Origin: Bacillota bacterium
Lineage (GTDB): Bacteria > Bacillota > Clostridia > Christensenellales > Aristaeellaceae
Direction: 5' to 3'
Length of the DNA stretch: 34,522 nt
NCBI GenBank assembly: GCA_023411375.1
Contig: JAEYOW010000003.1
Location: 1-34,522 of the forward strand
The notes beneath the pieces are model-generated. The model saw only the letters and a list, made by a program, of their open reading frames with translations, had not been told where the DNA came from and did not search any database. Positions 8,041-17,600 of this stretch are shown here, one piece after another. Both the position numbers and the translations under genes were made by a program. How positions within the stretch are numbered: the first letter of the stretch is position 1; each line of letters begins with the position of its first letter.

Positions 8041-9456
8041 TCAGACCAGGAAACGGACCAGGGAAATAAACGGCGAAGCGATATAAATCAGCAGATCCTT
8101 GGCCCAGTGAATCTGCTTGGGCTCAACGCCGTCGCCGTCGCCATAGCCGCCGTCCTTTTGAACGGGCAGGGAAGACGCGCGCATTGAGAGCATATGCTCC
8201 TCCAGCATTTGATTGATCGCTTCGCTCCTGATAACGAGCATCAGCTCGGTATCGATATAGGCGCTTCGCATATCAAAGTTGAACGAGCCGAATGCGCTCA
8301 GGTCGCGGTCAATCAGCATGGCCTTGGTGTGCATGGAAAAATCGCCCTGAAACTCGTACAGGTCCAAATCCATGCGCGTGAGCATGCCTTTGTGGATCAG
8401 CGTGTCCGCGGAGGCTACGATGTTGTTGCCGCTGGCCTTGGAGTTGGTTAGAACCATCATTTCGGACGGCAGCGCGGCTGCTGCGCTCAGGTCGTCGCGC
8501 ATCTGATTGTTCAGGACGAGGTACGGCGTCTGAATCCACACCCGCTCCGTTGCCCCGCGCATCAGCCCGACCAGCTCGGTCCACACGACGGGCTGCTTCG
8601 CGCCGGGCGCGACAGGGTTGCTAAGCAGCATGAAGCCGTCGATGGGTACGGTATGCGCCGCCCAGTCGGCGGGCGCCATCGCCTGCGCGTGTTTGGCCTG
8701 AAGCGTCTGATACCGTGCGGCGAGCGCGGTTCGCGCCTCATCAACCGATTGTTGCCGGAAGCCCGGCACGCTTTCGTACTGCGGCGTACAATGTAAATTC
8801 CACAGCCCGTCGAAATAGGCGGCCAGCGCGGCGGCGGCGCTGCCCTCGGCAGGCGCGTCGCGGTACACCAAGATATCCATATCGTAGTTATAACGCGGGT
8901 CGTCCTCGCCGGTCAGGAACTCGTCGGATACGTTGCGGCCGCCCAGCACAAATACGCAGTCGTCCGCCATGACGTATTTTTCGTGATAGCGGGCGTTCAG
9001 CCCCCAGGGAGCGAACACATTGAGCGGATTATAATACCGTAGCTCAACGTTTGGATGCGAGCCCAGCGCATAACCCAGATCGCTGAACAGCAGGTTGCCG
9101 CCGCCCACCAGCCCGTCGGTGAGAACACGTACGCGCACGCCACGGTCCGCCGCGTCAAGCAGCGCGGAGGCGATGGTCCAACCGCTTTCATCGTTCGCAA
9201 AGAGGTAGGTGCCGACCACCAGCGACGTTTTGGCGTTGGCGATCAGGTTCAGGCGAACGTCCAGCGCCTGCCGGCCCGTGGGAAGGATCGTCGCCCGGTC
9301 GCCGCCGGGTCCGCTTTGTGTCAGCGCCGCGCTTGCGGTAACCGCGTCCGGTGGGGAAGGCACAAACACATAAGGCAGCACGACGGCCAGCACATAGGCA
9401 GCCAGCAGCAAAAGCGCGCTGCGCCTGATGATTTTACCAATTTCACGCTTTTTCAT
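8041..9456 (-). CDS. Phospholipase D superfamily, cardiolipin-synthase-like protein
   Basis: A 471-residue membrane-anchored protein. One N-terminal hydrophobic helix (residues about 12-31) is followed by two phospholipase D domains, each with an HKD motif: H158, K160, D165 and H376, K378, D383. Cardiolipin synthases join two phosphatidylglycerol molecules; they usually carry two N-terminal helices, whereas only one is seen here, so another phosphatidyl transfer or a phosphodiesterase role is possible. The start codon overlaps the stop of the histidine kinase gene (ATGA), making it the third cistron of a response regulator-kinase-phospholipase operon. This suggests that membrane lipid composition is adjusted in response to an envelope signal. 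Confidence 0.85.
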   Translation of the reverse strand: MKKREIGKIIRRSALLLLAAYVLAVVLPYVFVPSPPDAVTASAALTQSGPGGDRATILPTGRQALDVRLNLIANAKTSLVVGTYLFANDESGWTIASALLDAADRGVRVRVLTDGLVGGGNLLFSDLGYALGSHPNVELRYYNPLNVFAPWGLNARYHEKYVMADDCVFVLGGRNVSDEFLTGEDDPRYNYDMDILVYRDAPAEGSAAAALAAYFDGLWNLHCTPQYESVPGFRQQSVDEARTALAARYQTLQAKHAQAMAPADWAAHTVPIDGFMLLSNPVAPGAKQPVVWTELVGLMRGATERVWIQTPYLVLNNQMRDDLSAAAALPSEMMVLTNSKASGNNIVASADTLIHKGMLTRMDLDLYEFQGDFSMHTKAMLIDRDLSAFGSFNFDMRSAYIDTELMLVIRSEAINQMLEEHMLSMRASSLPVQKDGGYGDGDGVEPKQIHWAKDLLIYIASPFISLVRFLV

Positions 9457-10508
9457 GCCGTCTCCTTCCCGGGCAGGCGCACGGTGACGCTCGTACCCAC
9501 GCCCAGCTCGCTTTTGACTTCAATCGAGCCATTCATCAGCCTGACAATGGAGGCCGCGATGGCCGCGCCCAGCCCGTGACCGCCCACAGCGGCGCTATTG
9601 CCCCGGTAATAGCGCTCAAACATATTGGCAGCGGTCTCGCTATCCATGCCCGCGCCGCAATCCGCAATGGTGACCTCAACGCCGCCCGGCGTTTGTGAGG
9701 TCGCCACGGTGATGACGCCTCCCGGATCGGAATACTTGATGGCGTTATCCAGCAGGTTGCGCCATACGTGGGAGAGCAGCTCGCGGCTTGCGCGGTAGCG
9801 GATGGGGGAGAGTTCCACCTGCATATCGAGGTTTTTGCGCTGCCAATCGTCTCCGCACTGCAATATGACCTGCCTGAGTTGTTCGTCCAGCGAGAAAACC
9901 TCCGTTTCCTGGGGCGGCGGCTGGTGGTCGAGCCGGGTCATCTCCAGTACGCTGTCCACAAACTGCGAGAGGTTTACCGTCTTTTCCTCAATGACGCGCA
10001 GGTACTGCCGCCGTTGCTCCGGCGGAAGGCTTTCATCCTCCAGAAGCTGGGCGTAGCCGCGAATGGCGGAGAGGGGATTGCGAAACTCGTGGGATACGTT
10101 TGAGACGAAGCTTTCAGCGATGACCTCGTTGCGGCTGAGCTTTTCGGTCATGAGGTTAAAGCATTGGGCCAGCTCCGCCAGCTCGCGCTCGCGCGAGATG
10201 TCCATGCGCTGGGAGAAATCGCCCTCAGCCACCTTGCGTGATGCCTCGCAGGCGCTGCGCAGGGCGCGGAACAGGGCGTGCTTGCTCAGCCATGAGGACA
10301 CCAGCGTGGAAAGCAGGGAGACGCTTAACAGCAGGCAGAGGATAACCCAGAGCGTACCCGCATTGCCAAACAGCCCGAGCCTGTCGCCCACCACCCACAG
10401 CGCAAAGAGCAGAAGCACCGTAAAAAACGTGACGCCAAAGACAAAAAGCGTCAGGTAGGCGTTGATGCCGTGACGGGGGCCTTCTCCTGAACGGACGCGC
10501 CGGCTCAT
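9453..10508 (-). CDS. Sensor histidine kinase (HAMP, HisKA, HATPase)
   Basis: A 351-residue kinase with two membrane helices (about 19-40 and 52-73) separated by only about 12 residues, so there is almost no extracellular sensor domain; signals are probably sensed in the membrane. A HAMP-like segment (about 74-125) leads to the phosphoacceptor helix SNVSHEFRNPLSAIRGYAQ with His140, then the ATP-binding domain with NLLDNAIKYSD (N box) and GHGLGAAIA (G2 box). It overlaps the response regulator gene upstream and the phospholipase D gene downstream by ATGA junctions. Together they form a cognate two-component system. Confidence 0.92.
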   Translation of the reverse strand: MSRRVRSGEGPRHGINAYLTLFVFGVTFFTVLLLFALWVVGDRLGLFGNAGTLWVILCLLLSVSLLSTLVSSWLSKHALFRALRSACEASRKVAEGDFSQRMDISRERELAELAQCFNLMTEKLSRNEVIAESFVSNVSHEFRNPLSAIRGYAQLLEDESLPPEQRRQYLRVIEEKTVNLSQFVDSVLEMTRLDHQPPPQETEVFSLDEQLRQVILQCGDDWQRKNLDMQVELSPIRYRASRELLSHVWRNLLDNAIKYSDPGGVITVATSQTPGGVEVTIADCGAGMDSETAANMFERYYRGNSAAVGGHGLGAAIAASIVRLMNGSIEVKSELGVGTSVTVRLPGKETA

Positions 10509-11176
10509 GCGACCACCGCCTTATAGCCGAGGCCCCGCACCGTTTCGATACGGAAATCCGGATTTTGCTCGAAGCGGCTGCGCAGCTTGCTGATATGGAC
10601 GTTGATGGTGCGCTCGTCGCTTTCGGAATCCATTCCCCAGATTTCGTCCATAATCTGCATGCGGGTAAAGATGCGGCCTGGGCTGGAAAGCAGTTTGAAA
10701 AGCAGCTGAAACTCCTTTTGCGGAAGGGTTTCGCACGCGCCGGCGTGGGCGACGGTCAGCTGCGAGCTGTCCAGCACCGTCTGCCCAACGCTCAGGAGAT
10801 GCTCGCTCATAATGCGAAAGCGGCGCAGAAGCGCGTCCACGCGCAAAACCAACTCCTTGATATCGATGGGCTTAACCATGTAATCATCCACGCCCGCCTG
10901 AAAGCCGCGGCTTTTATCCTGAATGCCGTCCCTGGCCGTAACAAACAGGATGGGGAGGGTATAACCCGCCGCGCGGAGGCTTTCCAAAAGCGCAAAGCCG
11001 TCGGTATCAGGCATCATAATGTCGCTGACAATCAAGTCCACATGCCGCTGGTCCATCCAGTTAAGCGCCTCGCGCCCATTGGCGGCGGATAGCACGGCGT
11101 GGCCGTTCTGGGCCAGCACGGTTTCAATCAGGCGGTTCAGGTCCAGATCGTCCTCGGCGATCAGTATGGTGGCCAT
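10505..11176 (-). CDS. OmpR/PhoB family response regulator
   Basis: A 223-residue DNA-binding regulator. The receiver domain has the acidic pair (AEDD, residues 7-10), phosphoacceptor Asp52 in VSDIMMPD, and the conserved Lys in MVKPID. The C-terminal half is a winged-helix domain (RIFTRMQIMDEIWG ... DERTINVHISKLRSRFE ... VRGLGYK). The frame is open a further nine codons, but ATG 11176 starts exactly at the family's usual MATILIAEDD and has GGGAG five bases upstream. Direct TTAAC/TTAAT repeats in the divergent region upstream are candidate binding sites, suggesting autoregulation. Confidence 0.93.
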   Translation of the reverse strand: MATILIAEDDLDLNRLIETVLAQNGHAVLSAANGREALNWMDQRHVDLIVSDIMMPDTDGFALLESLRAAGYTLPILFVTARDGIQDKSRGFQAGVDDYMVKPIDIKELVLRVDALLRRFRIMSEHLLSVGQTVLDSSQLTVAHAGACETLPQKEFQLLFKLLSSPGRIFTRMQIMDEIWGMDSESDERTINVHISKLRSRFEQNPDFRIETVRGLGYKAVVA

Positions 11177-11218
11177 GGGCACTCCCTCTCTTTCGGCTTC
11201 CATTCTAACATGCCAACA

Positions 11219-11277
11219 TTAACTCAAGATTAATTGATTTCTGGTTAACGAACGGTCGATTCTATGGTATCATAGAA
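11219..11277. promoter_or_regulatory. Divergent control region with direct repeats, promoter and palindrome
   Basis: Between the divergent response regulator and AI-2E-family genes lie TTAAC (11219), TTAAT (11230) and TTAAC (11245), the first two 11 bases apart as OmpR-family regulators prefer. A plus-strand promoter TTAACG (11245-11250), 17 bases, TATCAT (11268-11273) overlaps the third repeat. A perfect 7-bp inverted repeat TTCTATG/CATAGAA (11260-11277) encloses the -10 box and could be an operator. Assignment of any protein to these sites is inferred. Confidence 0.5.
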
Positions 11278-11316
11278 CATGGCCGCGTGTGCAAGGCGGT
11301 CGGAAAGGAAACGGTT

Positions 11317-12471
11317 ATGGAGCGAAAGAAGTTCAGAGATATTTTGCTGTTATCCACCTGCATTATCGCGGTTTATTTTTTATTTCAACGCGCGGAAGGC
11401 GTGCTGGATTTCCTTAAAATGATATGGATGATTCTCACACCTTTTTTGTTGGGCGGCGCGCTCGCGTTTATCCTGAATGTGCCCATGCGCTTTCTGGAAA
11501 AACGGGTGCTTTGCGTGATGGACCGGGCCGAGTGGTCCAAAGGCATGAAGCGGCCCGTGGCCATGGTGCTTGTGATGGCCCTTGCGGCGGCGGTGGTATA
11601 CCTGCTTTTGTCGCTGATTGTGCCGGAAATCATCAATACGCTTGTTACCATTATCAACGCCATTCCCAGCTTTGTGTCCAAGGTAAATGAATGGCTCAAG
11701 CCGTACGGCTTTGACCTGACCCAATACCTGAGCGCGGGCTTCTCGCTGCCCTCGGCCGAGCAGATGGACGCGCAGCTGATGGATATGCTTGACCTGGTGC
11801 TCAAGGGGGCGGCCTTCTCGGGTACGTTGATCGGCTCGGTATACCAGAACATGCTGAGCGTGTTTTTTACCATCATGTTCACGATTTATTTCCTGTTTGC
11901 CAAGGAACGCCTGCGCGGGCAGCTAAAGCGCCTGATGACCGCCTATTTGAAGCCCGGGCTGGTGAACGAGGTGCTTCGCGTGGCGCAGCTTACGCAGCGG
12001 ACGTTTTCCTCGTTTATTACGGGGCAGTGCCTGGAGGCTGTGATTTTAGGCGGATTGTTCTTTTTGGCAATGACGGTTTTCGGCATGCCGTATGTACTTT
12101 TGATTAGCGTGTTTATCGCCGTGACGGCGCTGATTCCCGTCATCGGCGCATGGATGGGCTGCATTGTGGGCGCGCTGCTGATTTTATTGAACGATCCGGT
12201 ACAGGCTCTGTGGTTTGTGCTGATGTTCCTTGTTTTGCAACAAATTGAGGGCAACCTGATCTATCCGCATGTGATGGGCAACGCGATCGGCCTGCCGTCC
12301 ATATGGGTGCTGTTCGCCGTGGTGCTGGGCGAAGGGTTGATGGGCATTCTGGGCATGCTCCTGTTCATCCCGCTGACCTCCGTGGCGTACACGCTGCTTC
12401 GGGAAATGGTGAACAGGCGCCTTGAGGAGAAGCGGAAGGCGGCGGGGAGCGGAGGCGGCGCGGGTGCGTGA
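11317..12471 (+). CDS. AI-2E/PerM family membrane protein
   Basis: A 384-residue polytopic membrane protein of the family that includes PerM, YtvI and TqsA. It has two N-terminal helices, a soluble stretch, and a C-terminal block of helices with the family's conserved element LVLQQIEGNLIYPHVMGNAIGLPSIWVLFAVVLG. ATG 11317 is preferred over the upstream in-frame GTG because GGAAAGGAAA is correctly placed before it. Members export small molecules, act as Na+/H+ antiporters or have unknown roles; YtvI is linked to sporulation. It starts a plus-strand run with the GNAT and TauE genes. Confidence 0.88.
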   Translation: MERKKFRDILLLSTCIIAVYFLFQRAEGVLDFLKMIWMILTPFLLGGALAFILNVPMRFLEKRVLCVMDRAEWSKGMKRPVAMVLVMALAAAVVYLLLSLIVPEIINTLVTIINAIPSFVSKVNEWLKPYGFDLTQYLSAGFSLPSAEQMDAQLMDMLDLVLKGAAFSGTLIGSVYQNMLSVFFTIMFTIYFLFAKERLRGQLKRLMTAYLKPGLVNEVLRVAQLTQRTFSSFITGQCLEAVILGGLFFLAMTVFGMPYVLLISVFIAVTALIPVIGAWMGCIVGALLILLNDPVQALWFVLMFLVLQQIEGNLIYPHVMGNAIGLPSIWVLFAVVLGEGLMGILGMLLFIPLTSVAYTLLREMVNRRLEEKRKAAGSGGGAGA

Positions 12472-12478
12472 AGGCGGG

Positions 12479-12937
12479 ATGCGCGTGACGATTCGCGCCT
12501 ACAGGCCGGAGGACTGCCGGGAGATAACGGAGCTGTTTTACCGGACGGTGCATGAGGTAAACGCGGCGGATTATACAAAGCGGCAGCTTGACGCCTGGGC
12601 TGACGGAAGGCCGGACCTGGAGCGCTGGGACGCCTCGCTTCGCGCGCGCCACGCGCTGGTCGCGGAGGCGGACGGGAGGATCGTGGGGTTTGGGGATATC
12701 GACGATACAGGCTATCTTGACCGCCTTTATGTACATGGAGAATATCAGCGCATGGGCATCGCCACGGCGCTGTGCGACAGGCTGGAGCGTAAGCCTGGTG
12801 CCGGACGGCTTGTGACGCACGCCTCCATCACGGCCAGGCCGTTTTTTGAAAAACGTGGCTACCGCGTGGAGCGGGCACAGAAAGTGGAGCGAAACGGCGT
12901 TTGTATGACCAATTTTGTAATGGTCAGGGATGCGTAA
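12479..12937 (+). CDS. GNAT family N-acetyltransferase
   Basis: A 152-residue acetyltransferase. It begins with the common RAYRPEDCREITELF element, and the acetyl-CoA-binding motif A is LDRLYVHGEYQRMGIATALCDRLE (Q-R-M-G-I-A pyrophosphate loop). The C-terminal part (ARPFFEKRGYRVERAQ ... NGVCMTNFVM) is typical of the YafP/PhnO-like small-molecule group. The ribosome site is weak and the gene begins 7 bases after the AI-2E-family gene, so translation is probably coupled. The acceptor substrate is unknown. Confidence 0.88.
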   Translation: MRVTIRAYRPEDCREITELFYRTVHEVNAADYTKRQLDAWADGRPDLERWDASLRARHALVAEADGRIVGFGDIDDTGYLDRLYVHGEYQRMGIATALCDRLERKPGAGRLVTHASITARPFFEKRGYRVERAQKVERNGVCMTNFVMVRDA

Positions 12938-12961
12938 GGCCCCGGACGGAAAGAGAATACG

Positions 12962-13690
12962 ATGGATGTGTGGATTGCGGCCGCCGCCGTCGCCGCCTAT
13001 CTGGTAAAAGGGCTGTGCGGCTTTGCCAACACGCTGGTTTTCAGCAGTATCATGGGATTCAGGGCCAACAACATTGAGATTACCCCAGTGGAACTGATGC
13101 TAGGTTACCCGTCCAACCTGCTGATGGCATGGCGGGAGCGGAAATCGCTGGATAAGAAAATATGGTTGCCGCTCGCTTGCTTTGTGATTGTGGGAAGCAT
13201 TCCGGGAGCATTTTTATTGAAGAACGGAAACGCGGCCGCAATCAAGGCGCTGTTTGGCGCGGTTGTGATTTTCGCCGGAGTGGAAATGTTTTTCCGCGAA
13301 CTCGGGGGAAAGCGGCGCGACGCCACGCCTGTTATGCTGAGCCTTATTGGCCTGGCGTCCGGAGCACTCTGCGGCCTGTATGGCGTCGGCGCGCTGCTGG
13401 CGGCCTATGTGGGCCGGACGGCTAGGGATACCCGGGCGTTTCGCGGAAACCTGTGCGCTGTTTTTGTGATTGAAAATACCTTTCGGTTGGTCCTGTATGG
13501 CTTTACCGGCATTATTACGCTGGAAAATTTTAAAACGGCGCTGTTGCTAATGCCCTTTATGGCGCTGGGCCTCGGCGCGGGTATGCTGCTTGGACATAAG
13601 CTGGATGAACGAAGGATAAAGACGGTTATCACCGTGATGCTGGTTTTGTCCGGCGTATCGCTGCTGGTGGGGAGCATGGGGAAAATATGA
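12962..13690 (+). CDS. TauE/SafE (sulfite exporter) family membrane protein
   Basis: A 242-residue membrane protein with seven or eight hydrophobic helices in the two-repeat arrangement of the TauE/SafE family. The first repeat carries KGLCGFANTLVFSSI, and the second the related GLASGALCGLYGVGALLAAYVGRTARDTRAFRGNLCAVFVIENTFRL. Family members move sulfite, sulfoacetate or other organic anions. It lies 24 bases after the acetyltransferase gene and ends immediately before a terminator, so it is the last gene of this run. Confidence 0.87.
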   Translation: MDVWIAAAAVAAYLVKGLCGFANTLVFSSIMGFRANNIEITPVELMLGYPSNLLMAWRERKSLDKKIWLPLACFVIVGSIPGAFLLKNGNAAAIKALFGAVVIFAGVEMFFRELGGKRRDATPVMLSLIGLASGALCGLYGVGALLAAYVGRTARDTRAFRGNLCAVFVIENTFRLVLYGFTGIITLENFKTALLLMPFMALGLGAGMLLGHKLDERRIKTVITVMLVLSGVSLLVGSMGKI

Positions 13691-13691
13691 A

Positions 13692-13725
13692 GGAGGGCGC
13701 AAACTTGCGCCCTCCCATATTTTAT
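13692..13725 (+). terminator. Rho-independent terminator
   Basis: A GGAGGGCGC/GCGCCCTCC stem (13692-13715) begins two bases after the exporter stop codon and is followed by a T-rich run (CATATTTTATT). It ends the AI-2E/GNAT/TauE transcript. Confidence 0.88.
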
Positions 13726-13733
13726 TATATAAT
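13705..13733 (+). promoter_or_regulatory. Promoter of the reductase/synthase operon
   Basis: TTGCGC (13705-13710) and a perfect TATAAT (13728-13733) are 17 bases apart. The -35 box lies inside the preceding terminator stem, so the two operons are back to back. The remaining 84-base leader holds a short palindrome CAAATATTTG (13774-13783) that could be an operator; no regulator is assigned. Confidence 0.6.
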
Positions 13734-13817
13734 GTCCAAGCTGTTATCTCCCCGCTGATACCGATCATTATTTCAAATATTTGCTTATGTTTTATACCGC
13801 ACTAATATGGGGAGAAG

Positions 13818-14696
13818 ATGAACTGGCAGAAAGGGGTCCGGGTGACGAAGAAAGGAACTGTTTGGGTAATCGGCGCATCAAGCGGGCTGGGGTTGCATAC
13901 CGCACAGGCCTTCGCTGAAAGCGGATGGCTGGTGATCGCCGGGGCGCGCTCCTTTGAGGAGGCGCAATCATCCTTTGAAATGAAAGCAAGTGAAAACCCA
14001 ATCCGGCTGAGGCTGGATGTAACAAGCGAGGAAAGCTGCGACCGCTTCCAGCGCGAAGCGTTGCGCATCAGTCCGCGTGTGGACGTGCTGGTGTGCGGCG
14101 CGGCGGTGCTTGTGCTGGGTTCCTGCGAGCTGACGGACGCAGGGGAGTACGAACGGGTAATGCAGACCAATTTCGTTGGAACGGTGCGGATGGTGGGCAG
14201 GGTCTTGCCGCTGATGCGCCGGAACGGCGGGGGAAAAATCATCCTTTTTTCCTCCATTAACGGGCTTCTCGGGGTGCCCTTTCAAAGCGCGTATACGGCA
14301 AGTAAGCATGCGCTGGAGGGCTACGCCGAGTGTCTTGCTATGGAAACAAAACCTTTCGGCATCCAGGTATGCCTTGTGGAGCCGGGCGACCACCGGGGCG
14401 GCAGCAACCGCACGCGCCTGCGCGCCGTAGCGGAGGACGGGGCTTCACCTTACTGTCAGGCGTATGAGAACGCGTGTGGCGTCATCGTCCGGGACGAGGC
14501 GGGCGGCCTTGCGCCCGAGCGCCTCGGCGCCAAGGTGGTGCGCAACGCGCAAAGAAGGCGCATGCGCTTTCGCCTGCGCATAGCCAAGCCCGATCAACAC
14601 CTGGCCGTGCTTTTGCACGACCTTTTGCCCGCGTGGGCAAATTTCATGATACTGAGTGATTATTACCGGGGAGGAAAGCCGCATGAGCCTTCATGA
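13818..14696 (+). CDS. Short-chain dehydrogenase/reductase, possible 3-ketosphinganine-type reductase
   Basis: A 292-residue NAD(P)-dependent reductase with the nucleotide-binding motif GASSGLG (residues 19-25), a conserved Asn in MQTNFVGTVRMV, the catalytic Ser in FSSINGLLG, and the YxxxK pair Tyr159/Lys163. After the catalytic Lys the sequence runs through VEPGDHRGG. A C-terminal extension rich in hydrophobic residues (around 262-285) may contact membrane or a lipid. The stop overlaps the start of the trimodular synthase gene by 14 bases, so both are made together. By position it would reduce the beta-ketone made by that synthase, as 3-ketodihydrosphingosine reductase does; this is inference. 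A GTG at 13842 with AAGGGG upstream is an alternative start. Confidence 0.85.
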   Translation: MNWQKGVRVTKKGTVWVIGASSGLGLHTAQAFAESGWLVIAGARSFEEAQSSFEMKASENPIRLRLDVTSEESCDRFQREALRISPRVDVLVCGAAVLVLGSCELTDAGEYERVMQTNFVGTVRMVGRVLPLMRRNGGGKIILFSSINGLLGVPFQSAYTASKHALEGYAECLAMETKPFGIQVCLVEPGDHRGGSNRTRLRAVAEDGASPYCQAYENACGVIVRDEAGGLAPERLGAKVVRNAQRRRMRFRLRIAKPDQHLAVLLHDLLPAWANFMILSDYYRGGKPHEPS

Positions 14697-17600
14697 CGTT
14701 GCGCGCGACAGCGCGCTTCTTTCGGATTGCAAAACGCTCGAAACCCTTTTCACCCTCACGTGCGCCCATGGAGAGGACGCCGCCGCCATCTATCTGGAGG
14801 ATGGCGTGGAAAAAAAGATTACCTTTGACGAGTACCGCGCAATGGCGGACGATTATGCCGCGTATCTCGCCGACGGTTTGGAGCCGGGCGGCTATGTCGC
14901 GATCTCGATGGATACGTGCAAGGAATGGTTTCCCACCTTCTGGGGAGTGATCCGCTCCGGCCATGACGCGCTGCTGATCGACGCGGCGCTTTCAGACGAG
15001 ATGGTTCGTTACCTGCTTAAGCAGGCGGAGTGCAAGGCCATGATCACGGCACGGCGCCGCGCGCTGGACGCAGAGATACGGCAAATTGACGCGGCCGGAT
15101 TGTTTGCCGCGCCAAAAGCCGTAGACTTTGAACCCACGTATGGCGATGGGGTTGCGCTGTGCACAAGCGGTACTACCGGCACCAGCCGCATCTTTGTGTA
15201 CAATGGAGAGGCCATTGCCGAGCAGGTGTTAAGCTCGGAGCTGATCTTCCGTGAGAACCGCCGCATCGTAGCCAACGCCAACCGGCGCTCGCTGGTGTTT
15301 CTGCCGTATCACCACGTCTTGGGTTTCGTTGTCAATCTGCTTTGGTGCGGCTTTCTGGGGTACGCCAACATCTATCTGCGCGACCGCGCTCCCCAAACCA
15401 TTTTGGAGACCGCACAGAAATGCCGTCCTGAGCTGCTTGTGACGGTGCCGCTGCTGGCGAACAACCTCTGCGCGTCTTTGCAAAAAAAGCTTGCGAAGGA
15501 AAGCCGGCTGAAGCGCGCCGCGTTTTCGGCCATGAAAGGACTGAGCTTGGGCGTGCAGAGCGTCGCCCCGGCGCCGGGCCTGGCGCTGGCGGAAAAGGCG
15601 CTGTTTCGCGGAGTGCTGCGTCAGGTGTTGGGGGTGGACATCCGCTGCGTGATTCTGGGCGGAAGCCACACGCCTACAGAGCATCTGCGCACGCTGAACG
15701 CGCTGGGCTATTATACCGTGTGCGGCTTTGGGATGACGGAGACGGCGGTGACGAGCGTGGAAACCGCCATGAGCCTGCGCAAGCGGCTGAGCGGTTCCGT
15801 CGGCAGGCCGCTGCGCAACGTGCAGTACCGCATCAGGCCCGGGGAAAGCGGAAGGCGGCGCGGAGAAATGCTCATCAAGGGCAGGAGCATTCATACCGGG
15901 TGGCTGGCCGATGGAAAATGGCTGCCGCCCGATACGCTGGAGGGCGGCTGGTACCCGACGGGCGACATCGTCCGGCTGGAAAAAAGCGGCCGGATGTTTG
16001 TGGAGGGGCGCTGCAAGGACGTTATTATTAACGAATCCGGCGAAAACGTCTACCCGGACGAGCTGGAGGATACTTTCAGCTCGCTTGAGGGCGTGGAGCA
16101 ATTCACGGTGCTTGGCGTCCGAAAGCCGGGCAAACACCAGAAGTATGAGGATATCACGCTGGTGATAAACGTGGGCGAGCGCTATCGCGACGACGCGTTC
16201 CTGGCGGGACTGGTGCGGCAGGCGGCGGCGCTCAATCAGCGGCTGCCGGCGCTTAAGCGCGTATCGCGCGTGCTGGTAACGCCGGAAAGGCTGCCTCTGG
16301 TCAACGGCATCAAGGTCAAGCGGTTGGCATTAAAGGAGAGCATCGAAAGCCAAAAGCTGGCTTACCGCGACCTGAGCCTTTCGCAAAGGGCGGCTGAGCC
16401 AGTCCGGACGGAGGAGACGCTGTCCTCAAGGGAAGTGCGGCCCGAAAACCTGGCGCTGGAGGAAATCCGCGCAAAGGTGCGAAGGCTTTACGCGGAAACG
16501 CTGGACGTGGACGCGGGCAGCTTTACGGACGACGCGCACTTTATCGACGAGCTGGGGGGAGACAGCCTTCAGGTGCTTTCTATCTCGCTGAAGGTGGAGG
16601 AGCTTTTCAGCGTGCTGATTCCAGTGGAGGAATATGGACGCTGTACCACGGTCAGCGATTTGAGCGCGTTGCTTTACGACAAGCTGACGGGCAACATCGC
16701 CTATGAAAGCCAGAGCCACGCGCCAAGGGAGGACGCCACGCCCGTTGTCCGCTTTGAGGACGCGCCGGAGTATCAGGCGTTTTTGAAGCGGCAGCAGGCT
16801 CTGATGGCTTCCGGCGAGGACAATCCGTACTTTGTGTGCCACGACTCGCCCCTGCGGGATAAAAGCCTGATGGCGGGGCATGAGGTGCTGAATTTCGGCA
16901 GCTATAACTATGTGGGGATGAGCGGTCGGCCCGAGGTGCAGCAGGCCGCAAAGGACGCTATCGACAGGTATGGTACCAGTGCGAGCGGCAGCCGGTTGCT
17001 GGCGGGAGAAAAGAGCCTGTACCAGGAGCTGGAGCGCGAGCTGGCGGACTGGAAGCATGCCGAAAGCGCGTTGGTGTGCGTGGGCGGGCACTCCACAAAC
17101 GTGACGTTCGTAGGCAATTTTTGTGGCAAGAACGACCTGATCGTATACGACGCGCTGGCGCATAACTCCATCGAGCAGGGTTGCCGCCTGAGTCCCGCCA
17201 CGGCAAAGCCTTTTCCGCACAACGACCCGGCCGCGCTGGAAAGCATTCTGCGCACGCAGCGCAAGCGCTATGAAAAGGTGCTGATCGTTATCGAGGGAGC
17301 CTACAGCATGGATGGCGATATTGCCGACGTGCCCGCATTTGTAAGGCTGAAAAAGCAGTACGGCTGCTTTTTGATGGTGGACGAGGCACACAGCGCATGC
17401 GTCATCGGCGAAACGGGCGGCGGCGTGGACGAATATTTCCATCTGGAGCCGGGGGACGTAGACGTAAAGATGGGCACACTGTCCAAGGGACTGGGTACCT
17501 GCGGCGGCTATCTGGCGGGGCCGAAATGCATTATCGAGTATCTGCGCTATAACCTGCCGGGCTTTGTGTTCAGCGTGGGAATCTCGCCCGCGCTGGCGGC

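Noticed and set aside
11181..11216. Minus-strand sigma-A promoter for the response regulator
   Set aside because: A TAGAAT-like -10 box is present, but the only TTGAGT-like -35 box is 14 bases away, too short to call.
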